From Prorocentrum cordatum (Eukaryota > Sar > Dinophyceae > Prorocentrales > Prorocentraceae), in the NCBI GenBank assembly GCA_963575745.1, contig CAUYUJ010019084.1, positions 1-64,000 of the forward strand: DNA of 64,000 bases. Reading direction: 5' to 3'. The position numbers were made by a program, and so were the translations under genes. Below the pieces are notes generated by a model. It saw only the letters and a list, made by a program, of their open reading frames with translations. It did no database searches and had not been told where the DNA came from. The stretch's first letter is position 1. Every line of letters begins with the position of its first letter. Positions 1 through 11,652 of this stretch are shown piece after piece.

Positions 1-14
1 GGGGGAGGTATGAA

Positions 15-440
15 AGGGAAGGGGCTTCCCTTCGACTCAATTACGAGGTTGCTCAAGGTCGGCTTGGCTGGAGCCCAGGGGAAGAGGAGTCCCAGGGGGG
101 GGCGTCGTATCTGACCCGGGGGGGGGGTCGCTACCCCCCCCCCCCTCCCGGCGGGGGAGGGATCAAAGGGAAGGGGCTTCCTTTCGACTCAATTACGAGG
201 TTGCTCAAGGTCGGCTTGGCTGGAGCCCATGGAAGAGGAGTCCCAGGGTGGGGGCGTCGTATCTTGAACCCGGGGGGGGGTCGTCGCCTACCCCCCCTCC
301 CCCCCTCACGGCGGGGAGGGGAGCAAAGGGAAGGTTGGGCTTCCCTTCGACTCAATTACGAGGTTGCTCAAGGTCGGCTTGGCTGGAGCCCAGGGGAAGA
401 GGTCTCCCAGGGAAAGGGAAGGACAGAGACGACGAGTACA
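15..440. repeat. Tandem repeat, about 155 bp x 3
   Basis: Three consecutive copies of a unit that contains TTCGACTCAATTACGAGG followed by TTGCTCAAGGTCGGCTTGG. The conserved core starts near 31, 183 and 346, so the period is about 152-163 bp. Units are separated by G-run/C-run stretches. A diverged partial copy of the same core occurs near 14,560-14,620. Confidence 0.8.
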
Positions 441-659
441 AAGAATGACGGAGATGACGGCTCGAACGGAAAAGCCCCTCACACACGCCGACAGGGTCGG
501 CGGATTTCAAGCCGCAGGGCTCACGAAGCCTATGTGGGCATTGGTCGTTTTCGTGCTTGCTTGACTGCAGGGGAGCGGCGGTGCGACAGCGACGGCGAAC
601 AGGAGGACAGGCACAGGCGTCACGGCGGACCCTCCAGCTTTGGTCCCTCGCCCTCTCGA

Positions 660-1110
660 GCCATCCCTTCTTTGATCTCCGTACCCTCTCCTCCTCTCCC
701 CTCCGGTGCGCCCTCCCCGCCCCCTCCCTTCGTTCCCTCTTTTTCTCTTTCTCTTTATTTGTTTGTCCATCTCTCTCTCTCTCTCTCTCTCCCTTCATTT
801 CTCCTTCCCTCCCCTCCCCTCCCCTCCCCTCCCCCCCCCTCCTCGCCCCCGCCCTCGCCCTGTGCCCAGATGTGGCCGCCGCGGCTGCAGCCCTCTCGAG
901 CGCGCCAGTGTCCTGGCCCCTCCGAGCCAAAGCCCCCGCCACCTGGGCCCGGGGCCTGCCCGCCCGCCCGCCCGCCTCTGTGGACTTCCGCGCCCTTGCT
1001 GCTCCTTCCTCCTTCCTCCTCCTCTCCCCTCCTCTCCTCCTCCTCCTCTCCTCCTCCTCCCTCCTCCTCCTCCACTTCTTCAATCCTCCTCCTCCTCCTC
1101 CCCACCTGCC
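660..1110. repeat. C+T-rich low-complexity tract
   Basis: Broken CTCC, (CT)n and (CTC)n runs on the + strand. Open frames across it are low-complexity Ser/Pro/Leu or Gly/Glu/Arg sequence and are not credible proteins. It lies upstream of the first recognisable exon and could be part of an upstream intron. Confidence 0.75.
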
Positions 1111-1327
1111 TGCCTGCCCGCAGCCCCGCCTCCCACCACGACTCCCATGCCCGCCCGCTCCCTGGCTCGCCAGTCCGCCGCCCCTCGCCGGGCATCTCGG
1201 CCCAACGTCGCGCTCCCAGGGGGCCCCAATTTTGCATGCCGCCAGCGCGGGCCTGAGCTCTGGGGCCCCGTCTCGCGCGCGGCTGCCGAGTGGCCGGGGC
1301 CTCGGGCGAGGCACGCCGGCGCAGGAG

Positions 1328-1540
1328 ATGCAAGCGATGCAGGTGGTGGGCTGCAGGCATCCGTCCGTTGGCGAGATCATCGTCGGGGACTTCCTCCTGA
1401 GCTCGGAGAACCACGGCCGCCCGGTCTTCAGGCGCACCACGCAGGTGAAGGGTTTCGACGTTTTGTGCTACTTCTGGGACGACCGGGACGGGCCCAGCTA
1501 CGGCGGCTGGTGGTTCGGGCCGAAGGTTGGCGGAGACCAG
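1328..1540 (+). CDS. Giant gene exon 1 in window: N-terminal W/G-rich domain
   Basis: 71 codons from an ATG at 1328 to CAG at 1540, then donor GTCCCC. The block contains VGEIIVGDF, ENHGRPVF, YFWDDRDGPS and GGWWFGPKVGGDQ. I recognise this as the first half of a domain common in dinoflagellate predicted proteins, with no known activity. It continues directly into VWAY in the next exon. The true start is uncertain. An AG at 1322-1323 could be a splice acceptor, which would make this an internal exon, and the sequence just upstream is not pyrimidine-rich enough to look like an SL trans-splice site. Confidence 0.85.
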
Positions 1541-2232
1541 GTCCCCGGGAAGCTGTGAAGCGATCCTGTGGTCCACGCCACCTTTTCCTCAGTGTTCTGC
1601 AGCGCTTCTCCTACCGCCGCGGGGTCTCGTCGTAACGGTTTGGCTCGGCCTAAACAAAGAATAAAACAAAGAATAGGTCTAAGTGGTGTCGAGAAAACGT
1701 ACAGGAGTAAAGCGAGTCGTATTTTGAAGAGAAAGGGGAAAAGGGGGAGCAGAATCAGGAGTCGCACGGGTGCCGAATCGAACTATGTTTCCCTCCTTGA
1801 CCGCCTTCCCCCGACAGCATTCTCGCTTAGCTCTGTAATGTGCCAGCACGAAGTAGCGTGGCAGTTGTGGCCATAACGAAGAATCTAGTGTGGAGAAGGG
1901 AATAGCGTAGGCTCGTTGGACAAATACCAAGCGACGTGAACAGTCACAGGTATTTTCCTATGCCAGTCTACCATCAATTTGAGTATTGCTTCTGACGAAG
2001 TTGATGAAGATCATGACGGTGATATGTTCAGTCTTACACCGTCTGATCAAAACGAATTTCGCCTCCGCGGTGCATTTTGATTGGATGCTGTTCTTGATAG
2101 TTCGGTTCGTGTGGCATTAGTCTTTGCTTTGGTGGTACGCACTTAGTCCAGGGCCGTTGCGCTGGACGTCTGGACCCGTGAGACTTTTGTCTTGGAATGT
2201 TGGCGGTGGTGGATAGCCGGAGCCGTCCTGAG
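1541..2232 (+). other. Giant gene intron 1 (GT-AG, 692 nt)
   Basis: Noncoding between exons 1 and 2. AGGTC is present at both junctions. AT content is higher than in the flanking exons, and I see no repeat or gene inside. Confidence 0.75.
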
Positions 2233-2289
2233 GTCTGGGCCTACAACGCCCAGAAGCAGTCGCCCACGCCTCCGACCAGTGGCTGGCAG
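2233..2289 (+). CDS. Giant gene exon 2
   Basis: 19 codons reading VWAYNAQKQSPTPPTSGWQ, phase 0 at both ends. It joins ...GGDQ of exon 1 to VPYGGPVDPD of exon 3 and so completes the GGDQVWAY...SGWQVPYGGPVDP signature. Acceptor is CCTGAG at 2232. The downstream donor is GC (GCAGCA), a known noncanonical dinoflagellate donor. Its short length and exact fit between two conserved blocks are the main evidence. Confidence 0.85.
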
Positions 2290-2432
2290 GCAGCACTGGG
2301 CTGGAACATCTGCGCCGTGACGTGCCCCTGCCCCCCTGCCCCGATCCCCCTCCTCACCATCACAGGGGTGCGAGGGGACTGCACGAGAGAGAGAGGAGCA
2401 CCTCCTTGCGCAGACCCTCCAGCTTGGGCCAG
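2290..2432 (+). other. Giant gene intron 2 (GC-AG, 143 nt)
   Basis: Short intron starting GCAGCACTGG and ending GGGCCAG. Removing it restores SGWQ-VPYGGP in frame. Confidence 0.75.
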
Positions 2433-2932
2433 GTGCCCTACGGCGGCCCGGTCGACCCGGACCTCGTTATCAGAATGCAGGGCGCAGGCATGCAGCAGCA
2501 GCAGCAGCAGCAGCCGCAGCAGGCCGCCTACGGCGCTTGCGGCCAGCCACAGCAGGGCGCCGGCTACGGCCAACAGCAGCACATGGGCTGCGGCGGTGGT
2601 TGTGGTCAGCCACAGCAGGGCGCCGGCTACGGCCAGCAGCAGCAGCACATGGGCTGCGGCGGCGGGTGTGGTCAGCCACAGCAGGGCGCTGGCTACGGCC
2701 AGCACGCGCATCAGCAGCAGGGCTGCGGCGGCTGCGGCCAGCCGCAGCACGGCGGGTGCGGCCAGCAGCCGCAGTACGGCGGGTACGGCCAGCCGCAGCA
2801 CGGCGGGTGCGGCCAGCAGTATGGCCAGCAGCACCAGCAGCAGCAGCAGCAGCAGCACCAGATGCAGCAGCACCAAGTGCAGCAGCACCAGATGCAGCAG
2901 CAACAGCAGATGCAGCAGCAGCAGCAGCAGAT

Positions 2933-2984
<52 letters not shown>

Positions 2985-3140
2985 CAGCAGCGTACGCAGC
3001 AGCAGCATATGGGCTGCGGCGGCCAGAGCGGCTGGGGCGGTGCTGGCCAGGGCCAGCAGAACAGCCAGCAGCAGAAGCACGGCCAGCAGCAACAGCAGCA
3101 GCAGGGTGGCTGGGGCAGCTCGGGCCAGGGCTCCCAAGGA
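2433..3140 (+). CDS. Giant gene exon 3: Gln-rich, Gly/Tyr/Cys-rich low-complexity region
   Basis: 236 codons. It begins VPYGGPVDPDLVIRMQGAGM, the end of the conserved N-terminal domain. It then has repeats of the form GCGQPQQGAGYGQQQHMG (three clear copies at about 2540-2710), shorter GQPQ(H/Y)GG units, a run of about 80 residues dominated by Gln with interspersed His and Met (CAG arrays at 2830-3000), and finally GGWGSSGQGSQG. The last motif recurs at the start of exon 4, supporting continuity. The 3' end is set at GGA(3140) before a GC donor and is less certain than the start. The composition resembles prion-like, RNA-binding-protein-like disorder; that functional link is inference only. 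Confidence 0.82.
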
Positions 3141-4130
3141 GCGCCCGGGCGAATGTTTGAAGCGGCCCAGGAGGCGGTAACGCCCGCATGCAAAGCAGAG
3201 CTTCACTCGAGCCCAGGTCGACCCCCGTACCCAGAAGGGTGTTCTGCCGTCGCGTGGTCTTCTTTGGCCCCGTAAGGGCGGGGTCTCTTCCCAACAGCTG
3301 GAGCTCGGTCGGAGAGCTTCGAGGTGGCGATGCCAGTGCCGCTGTTCGCTTCCCATGGCTCTGGCGGTGGCCCGACGACTGAATAGATAGCACCTCTGAC
3401 TGAAAATCCCACGCGCACATTCCCCACCCGCCCCGCAGAGCAGTGGCAGTGGCTAGAGCCCAACCAAATTGGCGCCGTAAGTTTGGTTTTCGAGCGAGGC
3501 ACCATCGAAGAAAACTAAGATTGGGTTTGATCCCCAGCCCTCAACCTCTCCTTCTGCCCAGCCCGAATCCCCCCCGTGACGGGCTCGTGGCTGTTCTGTG
3601 CATCTATTCTGAGACCGCCGCTGGAGTTGCATAGGGGGGGGGGGGGGCAGACGAGACTCCTGGCGACACCGCCGCCGGACCAGAGCTCTGGCAAGGCCGA
3701 CGCGCGCCTCCTGCCCCCTCCCGAGCCGACGAGAGCAACGAGCCCGCCGCGGGTCGCTGCTGACCCGCGTCCCCCAGCCGTCTCCGTCCTCGGGTCGGAC
3801 GGACGCTTGGCATCGCTCAGACGTGTGCATTTTTTCTCGGCGAGAACCATCGAGGACCATCCTGGACCATCAAGCCAAAAAAAAAAAAACACGCACGAAA
3901 CCGAAAACAAAACAGGGAATGGACGTCCGAGCGCTGGCGAGAACGGCAGGGGCGGGGGGGCAGGGAAAGCGAGGGGCACGAAGTCTTCGGAATGCAGCTG
4001 GTGTCTGCAGGCGTCTGGAGGCGCCAGGGAAGCCTCTTTCATGAGCTGATTCGCGAGCCCCACCTTTGCTATTCGCCCCCCCCCTCTCCCCCCATCCTGG
4101 GGGGCTTCTGGCCCGCCGATAGGACAGCAG
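3141..4130 (+). other. Giant gene intron 3 (GC-AG, about 990 nt)
   Basis: Holds introner copy 1 (3806-3942). The motif GAGCG is present at both junctions. I recognise no other gene in it. Confidence 0.6.
3806..3942 (+). mobile_element. Introner-like element, copy 1
   Basis: About 137 bp with the same layout as the intronic copy in RFC4: start CTTGGCATCGCTCAGACGTG, a GAACCATCGAGGACCATC block, an A-rich run, CACGAAACCGAAAACAAAAC, AGGGAATGG, and terminal ACGTCCGAGCGCTGGCGAG. The ends form an inverted repeat around CATCGCTCGGACGT with one mismatch at each end. It sits inside intron 3, so it is not itself an obvious exon-flanked intron. I see no clear target-site duplication. Confidence 0.85.
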
Positions 4131-4245
4131 AGCGGTGGCTGGGGCAGCTCTGGCCAGTCGAGCTGGAAGGACTCCGGTTCTAGCTGGAAGGACTCGAGTT
4201 CGAGCTGGAAAGACTCCAGTTCGAGCTGGAAAGAGTCTGGAGGAG
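4131..4245 (+). CDS. Giant gene exon 4: Gly/Ser/Trp repeats
   Basis: 38 codons plus one base. It starts SGGWGSSGQSSWKDSG, then repeats SSWKDS units encoded by a 24-bp direct repeat (about 4160-4235). GGWGSSGQ matches the end of exon 3. Acceptor is GACAGCAG. The exon end is ambiguous: G4245 before GC gives ...ESGGG joined to WDKNDQQGG, while a second GC about 19 nt downstream also keeps phase. Without splicing the frame runs to a TGA near 4280, so a terminal exon is the alternative. Confidence 0.62.
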
Positions 4246-4974
4246 GCCACCAGGGGATTAACGGCAGCGTCTTCCGCTGACTTTTTAACAAGACTGTACG
4301 AACGCACGCGTAATGGCGAGGTCCAGCCCCCCCCCCCCCTCATGCTCATCGTCGCCTCCCTTCTCCTTGAGTGATTGGCAGGTAGCAGGAAAAGGGAGGG
4401 GCGGGAAAAGGGCGCGGGGATGTGAGAGAGCAGGCATCTCCCAGAGGAGTAATGAAACAGCCCTCGGCCAACCGCCGATGAAGCGGACTGGGGGCGGGGC
4501 CTGCAGGGCAGGAAAGCCTCAAGCGTTGCACAAGTGTCTCGCACCGTTCACAGCGCCCGCGTCCGTTTCGTGCGCTGCGCTTCGTGAGGGCCCGAGCGCC
4601 GGGCGTGTCGTCGGCAGAGCTGGCAAACCAGCGCGGAGGTGGAGAGCATGTGAGCTGATCGCGCTGCAGGTATTCAAATCGTGCATGACACAGATATTCG
4701 CCAAGTGGAGTCATGGCGGTGCGCCTACCCAGACACCATCGATACACCGTCTCGGAGATAACACCATGTATCGAAGACGCCTACGGCGAATCACCGCCGC
4801 CCCCTGCCTTTTTGGAAACGCCGATGTGGCCGAAAGTTGGACTAGAGCTTGGCCAAGCTATCGGACCATGAGTTCCCCGAGTCGGTTTGGAAAGCTTTCG
4901 GGGAACACATGGGAGAGAATGATTATGAACAGGAAGAGGAAGAGGAAGAAATAGAGTAGGAGGATGAGGGTTGT

Positions 4975-5345
4975 TAGGAGTCTCTTGGGGCACCCTTGGG
5001 GTCTGTTGGGGGCTTCTTGGGGGCCTCTTCGAGGCCTCTTGGAGGCATCTTGGGGGCCTCCTTGGGCCTCTTGGGGCCTTTGGGGGCTTCCTGGGGGTCT
5101 CTTTGGCCGTCTTAGGGCGTTCCTGGTCCGTCTGACGCCGTCTGGAGCCGTCTTGGGGGCCTCTCTGGGCCGTCTTGGGGCCCTCTTGGGGCGCTTCAGG
5201 GCCGTCTTGGAGGCCATGTTGGGCGTCTTGGAGGCCTCTTGGGCCGTCTTGGGGCGCTCTTGGGGCCGTCTTGGGGGGCCCTTGGGCCGTCATAGGGCCT
5301 TCTTGGAGGCCTCTTGGGCGATCTTGGGGGCCTCTTGGGCCGTCG
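4975..5345 (+). repeat. TTGGGGCCTC minisatellite array a
   Basis: Degenerate tandem repeat of about 12-18 bp, built on CTTGGGGGCCTCTTGG and GGCCGTCTTGGGG. The same family recurs through the window in this orientation. The opposite strand gives long Pro/Arg/Gln-rich open frames that are repeat artefacts. Confidence 0.85.
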
Positions 5346-5404
5346 GAAGGCCGAAAAGAAGAAAACGCAAACAACCTTCAAAAACCTAAGGAAAACCAAT
5401 GATT

Positions 5405-5640
5405 TTGGCCTCTTCGGGCTCTCCTGGAGAACGTCTTGGAGGCCTCTTGGGCCATCTTGGAGGCATCTTGGGGCCATCTTGGCCGTCTTGGAGGGCATCT
5501 TGGGCCGTCTTGGAGGCATCTTGGAGCCATCTTACCCGTCTTGGAGGCCATCTTGGCCGTCTTGGAGGCATCTTGGAGGCCATCTTGGGCCATCTTGGCC
5601 GTCTTGGAGGCCATCTTGGGCCAAGTTGGGGCAACAAAGG
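5405..5640 (+). repeat. TTGGGGCCTC minisatellite array b
   Basis: Same family as the array just upstream, with units such as CATCTTGGCCGTCTTGGAGG. A short remnant of the family is at 5870-5945. Confidence 0.85.
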
Positions 5641-6580
5641 CATTGACAGATGGATTTTCGGAAACTTACGGGTGGCCGGCGGGACGGGCCGAAGCCCACA
5701 TTGGTTGGTTCTTTTAGAAAAAGAACCAAAACCAAAACCTGAAACGTCCAGCACGCCGTGCACCCCTGTGGCAAGACCACAGGGGGCGGCGGATCTAATG
5801 GCCGTCGGCCCATCCCGCCACCGTGCGTGGGTTGTGGGCCACACAGGCCTCTAGGATGTTTGTTGGGATGTCGCAGGAGGCCTCTCGGGGGCCTCATGGG
5901 GGCCGGTTGGAGGCCTCTTGGGAGCCGTTTCGGGGCCTCTTCGGGCGTTTTGCCGGTTCTGGAGCATTCATAAGAAACAGCCACATGATGAGTTGTCCGC
6001 CCGCGCCCAAACGGCCAGACAGCCTGACTGACAGCTCCAGTGGGGCGGCTCGCTGTGCGCGGCGTGGGCGCGGACTCTCAAGGTCGGACTGCTCTTACCG
6101 GTGCCTTTTTACTCATGGCATCGGGTTGAATCTTCGTGTGCAGCATTGGCCTTCACCCCTCTCGATTGGGGCTGCGGATCTACATCGCGATCTCTTCTCA
6201 CTCGGTTCGTGATGCGAAGGGCACGCACGCGAGCTGACATCGTGTTGATGTAATGGCTCTTAAGGGGGGAGAGATATTCGGCCTGCTCTCACCGTCGATG
6301 GCCTCAGAGAGCCCTCGCACCCCCGCCTTCAGTCTGCCGGCCCAGGGCTGCGCGCAGAGTTGCTATCCTGCCTTGGGTTCGTGCGTCGGGCAGCGATTTC
6401 TGGGAGAGCTGTCGCAGGAAGGGCGGCCAGGGATGCCCGTCGAACCGAATCTGGTGTCAGCCCGAGCAGCTCCCCACACCCTCCCCAACAAACGGCCCAC
6501 TGAGAGACCCCAGGGAACTTTCCTCGGGGGCCCTCCTTGGCCCACACGACGGCCGCAACATCGCTCCTTGCAGTGCTTCG

Positions 6581-6618
6581 GGAGGAGGAGGAGGAGGAGG
6601 AGGAGGAGGAGGAGGAGG
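6581..6618 (+). repeat. (GGA)n microsatellite at LINE 1 5' junction
   Basis: An uninterrupted GGA run of about 12 units ends exactly where the spliced-leader copy begins. Confidence 0.95.
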
Positions 6619-6640
6619 TCCGTAGCCATTTTGGCTCAAG
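6619..6640 (+). other. Genomic spliced-leader copy at LINE 1 5' end
   Basis: 22 bases identical to the dinoflagellate trans-spliced leader (core CCGTAGCCATTTTGGCTC, ending AAG). It is followed by GCTAAACG, not by a GT donor, so it is an SL already joined to an mRNA and copied back into DNA, not an SL RNA gene. Confidence 0.93.
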
Positions 6641-6786
6641 GCTAAACGTAACGAAGGTTCGGGGAACCGAGGTGTTGCGATTAGCTTTGGACCCATCCCT
6701 AGCGATCTCTCGAATCGCTTGGGGCTTGCCCGCGGCACACCTTCTCGTCCTCTCACCCTGTGCACCACCAGTGCTATCTGCGAGCC

Positions 6787-7930
6787 ATGGGCGATGGCGG
6801 TCATGTCATCCCGAGCCAGATGCAGATGGCCACAGATATCGACCTCGACGGCATCACTACCTTCCCGCCGTCTCAAGTGGGCGCTGGTGGGTCTTCGCAA
6901 GTGGCTACTCCTGTCCGTGGTGCTGCCCCTCCTGGTGCTGATTTGGGTGGTGGTGGCCAAGGAGTGCAAGGTGGTATCAACAAACGTCGCGCTGGTCCTC
7001 TGCCCGCAGGTGATGCTGACTTCGAGGTCGTCCATGCCGCATACTTACAGGACTCCATCGAGGCCTTGCGTGCTGAGCTGCTCGAGCAGGTCACGAACAC
7101 GACTTCCGCGCTCAACTCCAGTCTGCAGGGATTGGCTACCAGGGTGCAAACCACATGTTCTGCGATGGCATCGCAGGTCGAACAACGTCTTCATGGAGTG
7201 GAAACGATTCAACGCCGTCACACAAAGCAGCTCCAGGCTCTTCATGAAGAGGTCAAACAACTCAAGCGTGAGCTCAACGTGGTCAAGGAAACTCCCAGCG
7301 AGATGCCCACGGTCTTCCCGAAGTTGTCTCTGGATTCGGCGTTCAACCGTGCCATCGACGCGTCGATCATTGTGGTCCGCTGCAAGGAGCAGACAACGAA
7401 GCATCAAGTTCATGGAGCCTTTTCTACCGTGGCTGGAGCGTCTCAACATCGAGTCGTCCGAGTGGGAGCTCCAGGGGGAACCGTCGGACAGGAGGTTCAC
7501 GATCAAGTTCAAGGGTAGTTCTCAGTTCGCCGCCCGCCGTGTACAGCATGCACTCAGCCTGTTGCGCCCGCAGCGTCCTGGCGAGGAGTGGATGCGCTTT
7601 TTCGCTCCTGCGATTTCTGGGGCCCGCTCGGAGATCTTTGTCGGGTCGGACAAAAACCAGTGCCAGGTCAAGCGCGAAGTCGCGCTTAAGGCTGCCAAGA
7701 GGTTATTTGAGAACCGCTTTCAGGACAAACAGTTGTTTGTTGACAAGCTGCGCGGCACCATTTCCACGAATTGGCGCCAGCTCGTGGAGATCACTCCGCA
7801 GGCCGACGACGCGCCGCGGGTTCGCTGGGCGGAAGCGAATCTGGCTCTCGAGAATATCTCCCGCGAGGAAATCGAGGGGCCGCTGGCTGTCGCCATCCAG
7901 GGGGACAACCAGACCCAGTGGTCTCTTTAG
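6787..7930 (+). pseudogene. LINE 1 ORF1, frameshifted coiled-coil protein
   Basis: The ATG at 6787 opens a frame with a Gly/Pro-rich N-terminus and then a heptad-rich coiled coil (about 7040-7310, with LRAELLEQV and LHEEVKQLKRELNV). This frame ends at 7518, but after about 7400 the protein-like reading moves to another frame (FMEPFLPWLERLN, FTIKFKGSSQFAARRV) that runs to a TAG at 7930. So there is one indel near 7400. The role expected from LINE ORF1 proteins is RNA binding and trimerisation. I see no zinc knuckle or RRM with certainty. The last residues (QTQWSL) resemble the end of LINE 2 ORF1 (AAAQWL). Confidence 0.75.
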
Positions 7931-7962
7931 CACGTTCTTCGCTCTCTGGAGCGGATCTTCCG

Positions 7963-10900
7963 AGACGCTGTTGAGGACCGGCTCTTGGAACTCGAATGCC
8001 CCGTTGCACCATCAGACTCTCGTGCGCACTGCTGAATTCCGCTATTTAAAACGCCTGCTCCGTCCTGGGGCAATCGTGGCCGTGCGGGAAGTCCACGGAT
8101 CGATTGCAGAGGTGCGAGATTTCTTGCATCACGCTAATCTCCCCTTCTCCTGCTCCTCCTCTTTCCTTCCAGCAGTGCTTGACGATGATGGTATCACTAG
8201 GCCGCGCCCTGCAGGAGGCGTTGTCACATTTTATCCGAAGTTTAACCCCAGCAGCGAACGGGAGCGGAGGTTCGGCAGCGCGTCTCCCCTCGTCTCTTCT
8301 CTCTCTCTCTGGTTCCTGGTCGAGTATTACACGCGTTTCTCATCTCATGATGGTTCGACATGGATATCTCACTATAACGTTCACAATCACAGTATCTCTC
8401 GTGTTCAACGTCGTCATGTATGTCAGTGTATCGCTAATGATCTAATGGGCGCTAGTCGAGACCCACAGAACAAGCTGGCCATCGTTGTCGGGGACTTGAA
8501 CTTCGGTCTGCAACCGCCCGCGCCGCTCAACCCGAGCGACGAGCTTTTCAATGCACCTCTGCCGCCGCTCGTTCCAGGGGCTCCCGAGTGGCGAGAAGTT
8601 CTTCATAAGATGGTTGAGTTCCAGCTAGAGGCGCCTACCCATTATCATGCGGGGGTACAGCACTTATCCTACATCGATCGGTTGTTCTGCTCTGCTTCAG
8701 GGTGGGTGTTATCTCAGATGGTTGCCAGCGGGGAGGTGGTGGGAATCCCAGAACAGCTTCTAGCGAAACACATCTCAGACCATGCTGCAGTATGTGCGAC
8801 TCTTGTTGCTCGTCAGCGGCCGCCTGAAGATGCCCGGCCTATCCCGCGTGAGATCTTTCGCACGGCCGAATTTGCGTGGCATATGCGTCGTGCACTTGCT
8901 GCTGCTGAATATGAACATCTTAGTGTACCTCTCAGACATGCGCATTATAAGGAACTCATGATAGAAGCAGCTCGATATGCCCGAAACACGCTTATCATAC
9001 ACAAGCCGCAGTCGCTCGACGCCAAATTCATAGTCCTGCGTACGTGTGCACGTGCTGTCTTTCGGCAAGATGTGCGTCTCGCCGAGCGCGTTTGCCAGTC
9101 CCACCCTCTCGCTCGTGAGCACCTCGTTTACGACGAAGCTGCGAGCACGGTCGATCTGGTCTCGCCGCTGGACTTTGCATCGCTCTCGGACACGCTGCAC
9201 GCTGAAGTTTCACAGCGTCGGCGACAACTCGTGCAAGCGAGTCTCGCTGCTGCTGGAAGCGAGCAGCGCCAGGCTCGGCTTCGAGGACGGGTGGAGAAAA
9301 TGAAAAAGGCTGCTAAGTTATGGCCCCCCTCTGACAAACGTGTCTCTCTGGCGGGGGTTCGGGTCCAGGGGCAAATCTTGCAGGAACCCTCCCGCGTCCT
9401 TGAAGCGCTGTCTGCTCATTGGGCCCCCGTCTTTTCTGGTAAGCCTTTCGAAGAAGAGCCTGCTAAGTCGCGCCTTCAGGAGTTCGCCCCTCGAGTTTCG
9501 CGCCACGGTCCCCCCCCCCCACCTTGGCCTTCCTGGAAAGCTACCTTCGGGGGCAGTCCGACCCTGGCCCCGGGCCCGACCGTCTCAAACACGCTGCGTG
9601 GCAGCATGCCCCGCTAGGTCCCTCCATGCTGTTTGAAGGACTTCAGTGGATCCTGAGCGGCTTCTCGCTCTCCTTCAACTTTAACGAGCTGCTGGGAGTT
9701 TACATTCCCAAAGGCACGGAAGCTGGCGATCAAGATGTTTTTTTTTTCGGGATGTTGGGGACACTCGGCCTCTCGGCCTCAAAAACACGGACTGTAAGAT
9801 CCTGACGGGGGTTTGTTGCTGGGAGCTCTCTCGTCGCGTCCCTGCTGGACTCGGCTCGAACCAACGTGGTTTCGTTTCGGGCCGAAACTTTTGTTCGAAC
9901 ATCGTGGAGTTGGATACTTACTCGAGGGTCTACTCTATGGGTCCCAGGGCGTCGCTTCCGCTGCTTATAGGTTTGGACATCGGCCAGGCCTTCCCGAGCT
10001 TGTGTCAGAGATGGCTGATGCTGGTGCTCGACGCTCTCGCCCTCCCTCCTCCTCTTCGGTGGTTCTACCAGGTTATCTACGAAAACGTCACGCGTCGGGG
10101 GAACATTGGTGGCGTTACTAGCTTTATGTACCACATCACGGCTGGCATCGTCCAGGGCTGCCCGGCTTCTGGGCTTCTCTTCAGTCTCGCTCTTGATCCC
10201 TTTCTTCAAGACTTTCGCTCCGTGGTGGACGGCACGGGCCGTGGCCATACGAGAGCTTGTGCCGACGACATCGGCATGGCGCTGAAGTGCATCTCCGCAT
10301 TGAGTGAGATCTCGGCGGTTTTTCGGAAGGCTCAGAGACTGGCGCACCTGAAGCTCAAGATCCCGAAGTGCCACATTGTCCCGCTTATAGATTCGGCATC
10401 TCCTGAAGTCATTCACCAGTATCGCCTCTGGCTTGGCACTCACCTTCCGGGTTGGACCTCCATGGGAATCTCGGGCAAACTCAAGTACCTTGGGATGTTT
10501 CTAGGACCTGATGTCGAATGGGACTCGTGGCACGCCCCGCTCAGTAAGTACCAGTCTCGTTGTGCCTTGATAGCTGCTGGTGGCTCTGCGACAGAGGTTA
10601 CCGCTTTACTTTATCGCCGCCGTGCTGTCTCGGTCTTATCTTACGTCGCCCAGTTCATGATCATCCCTCCTCATCTCCGAAAGTCAGAGTACCAGCAGCT
10701 GTCCCGTCTATTTAAAACGCCGTTTCGTTGCTGGGCGAACGCCGACTGGCACCGCCTGAAGGACTGGGGTGGACCCCAAACGACCTCGATCCTCGCCCTT
10801 TGCCTCGCATCTCTGATGCGCTCTTGCAAATGCACCCTCCCGTGCTGGCGTGACTGTATGTGGATTTTGGAAGAGACCGCGTGGGCCGAACTCCCGCTCG

Positions 10901-11652
10901 TCACCATCGTTTCTGGTTATCCTGATCTTGAAGGAGGGCGCCGTTGGTGCCCGAAGTTTTGGAGGTCCCGCCCCATCGCTCAAAATCTGCAACAGGCTGA
11001 TCTAGGCTTTCAGGACTCCCCGACTTGCAGGATCCCTGGCAGGGCGGCTCTTCGCGCGCTGCGAGACCATGTCGCTGCTCACCCTCTCCTTCCTCTTAAA
11101 GCACTTCATCCCCAGCGTGTACTCTACCTATCCCTCCTGCACTCCCTCTTCCCCGATAACTTGATCACGATGTTCAAGGCTCGTCTGCGCAGAGGTTGCC
11201 CAGAGTCGGTCCAAGAGGTTGAGACGATTGACTGGGATCGCTGCCGTACCGAGATTCTCTCCCTCCCTCCCTCCTGGCGCGCTGCCGTGCTGAAAACTCT
11301 TGCCGCTGCCTGGGTTGCTGATAGCCGATTGCAGAAGTCTACACCATGCATGCTCGGATGCCCAGATTGTGCAGACAGATTTTGGCACTACTGGAAGTGC
11401 CCACGTTTCCTGAGGCTCCTCACAGAAGTTGTTGGACACCCTCTTGACTATCGTCCCCTCGCTCGCCTCGGCGTCCTTTCCCCCTCTCGTGCCTCTTTTG
11501 CCATCCCTGTTTTCGCCTACTTCCTGTCCAATGCCTTGCACCCTCTCGTGTCAGTGTCAGCGCCTGTGATCCCGCCAGACACGCAATCCAGCGTGCTCAG
11601 GGCGGTGCGGTTTCAGGTTGCCCGCCCAACGTGCGGTGGCCTGCGCACGTGA
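7963..11652 (+). pseudogene. LINE 1 ORF2: APE-type endonuclease and reverse transcriptase
   Basis: Three frames are needed. Frame 3 (to about 9515) carries an endonuclease/exonuclease/phosphatase domain: SWNS near 7990, REVHG near 8090, GDLNF near 8490, SYIDRLF near 8670 and ISDHAAV near 8775, so the catalytic Glu, Asp/Asn and Asp-His positions are present. Frame 2 (about 9525-9775) carries PGPDRLKHAAW and LLGVYIPKG. Frame 1 (9781-11652) carries NQRGFVSGR, motif A LDIGQAFPSL (about 9975), motif B IVQGCPASG (about 10150) and motif C ACADDIG (about 10255). Near 11350-11400 is C-x2-C-x5-H-x3-C (CPDCADRFWHYWKC), a usual LINE C-terminal motif. The start codon is unclear. Inactive as it stands. Confidence 0.88.

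Noticed and set aside
2241-3420. Long minus-strand Leu-, Ala- and Cys-rich frames opposite exon 3
   Set aside because: They are the complement and alternative frames of CAG repeats.
4781-5844. Pro/Arg/Gln-rich minus-strand frames (PKTAPRAPQDGP type)
   Set aside because: They arise from the TTGGGGCCTC minisatellite and recur wherever that repeat occurs.
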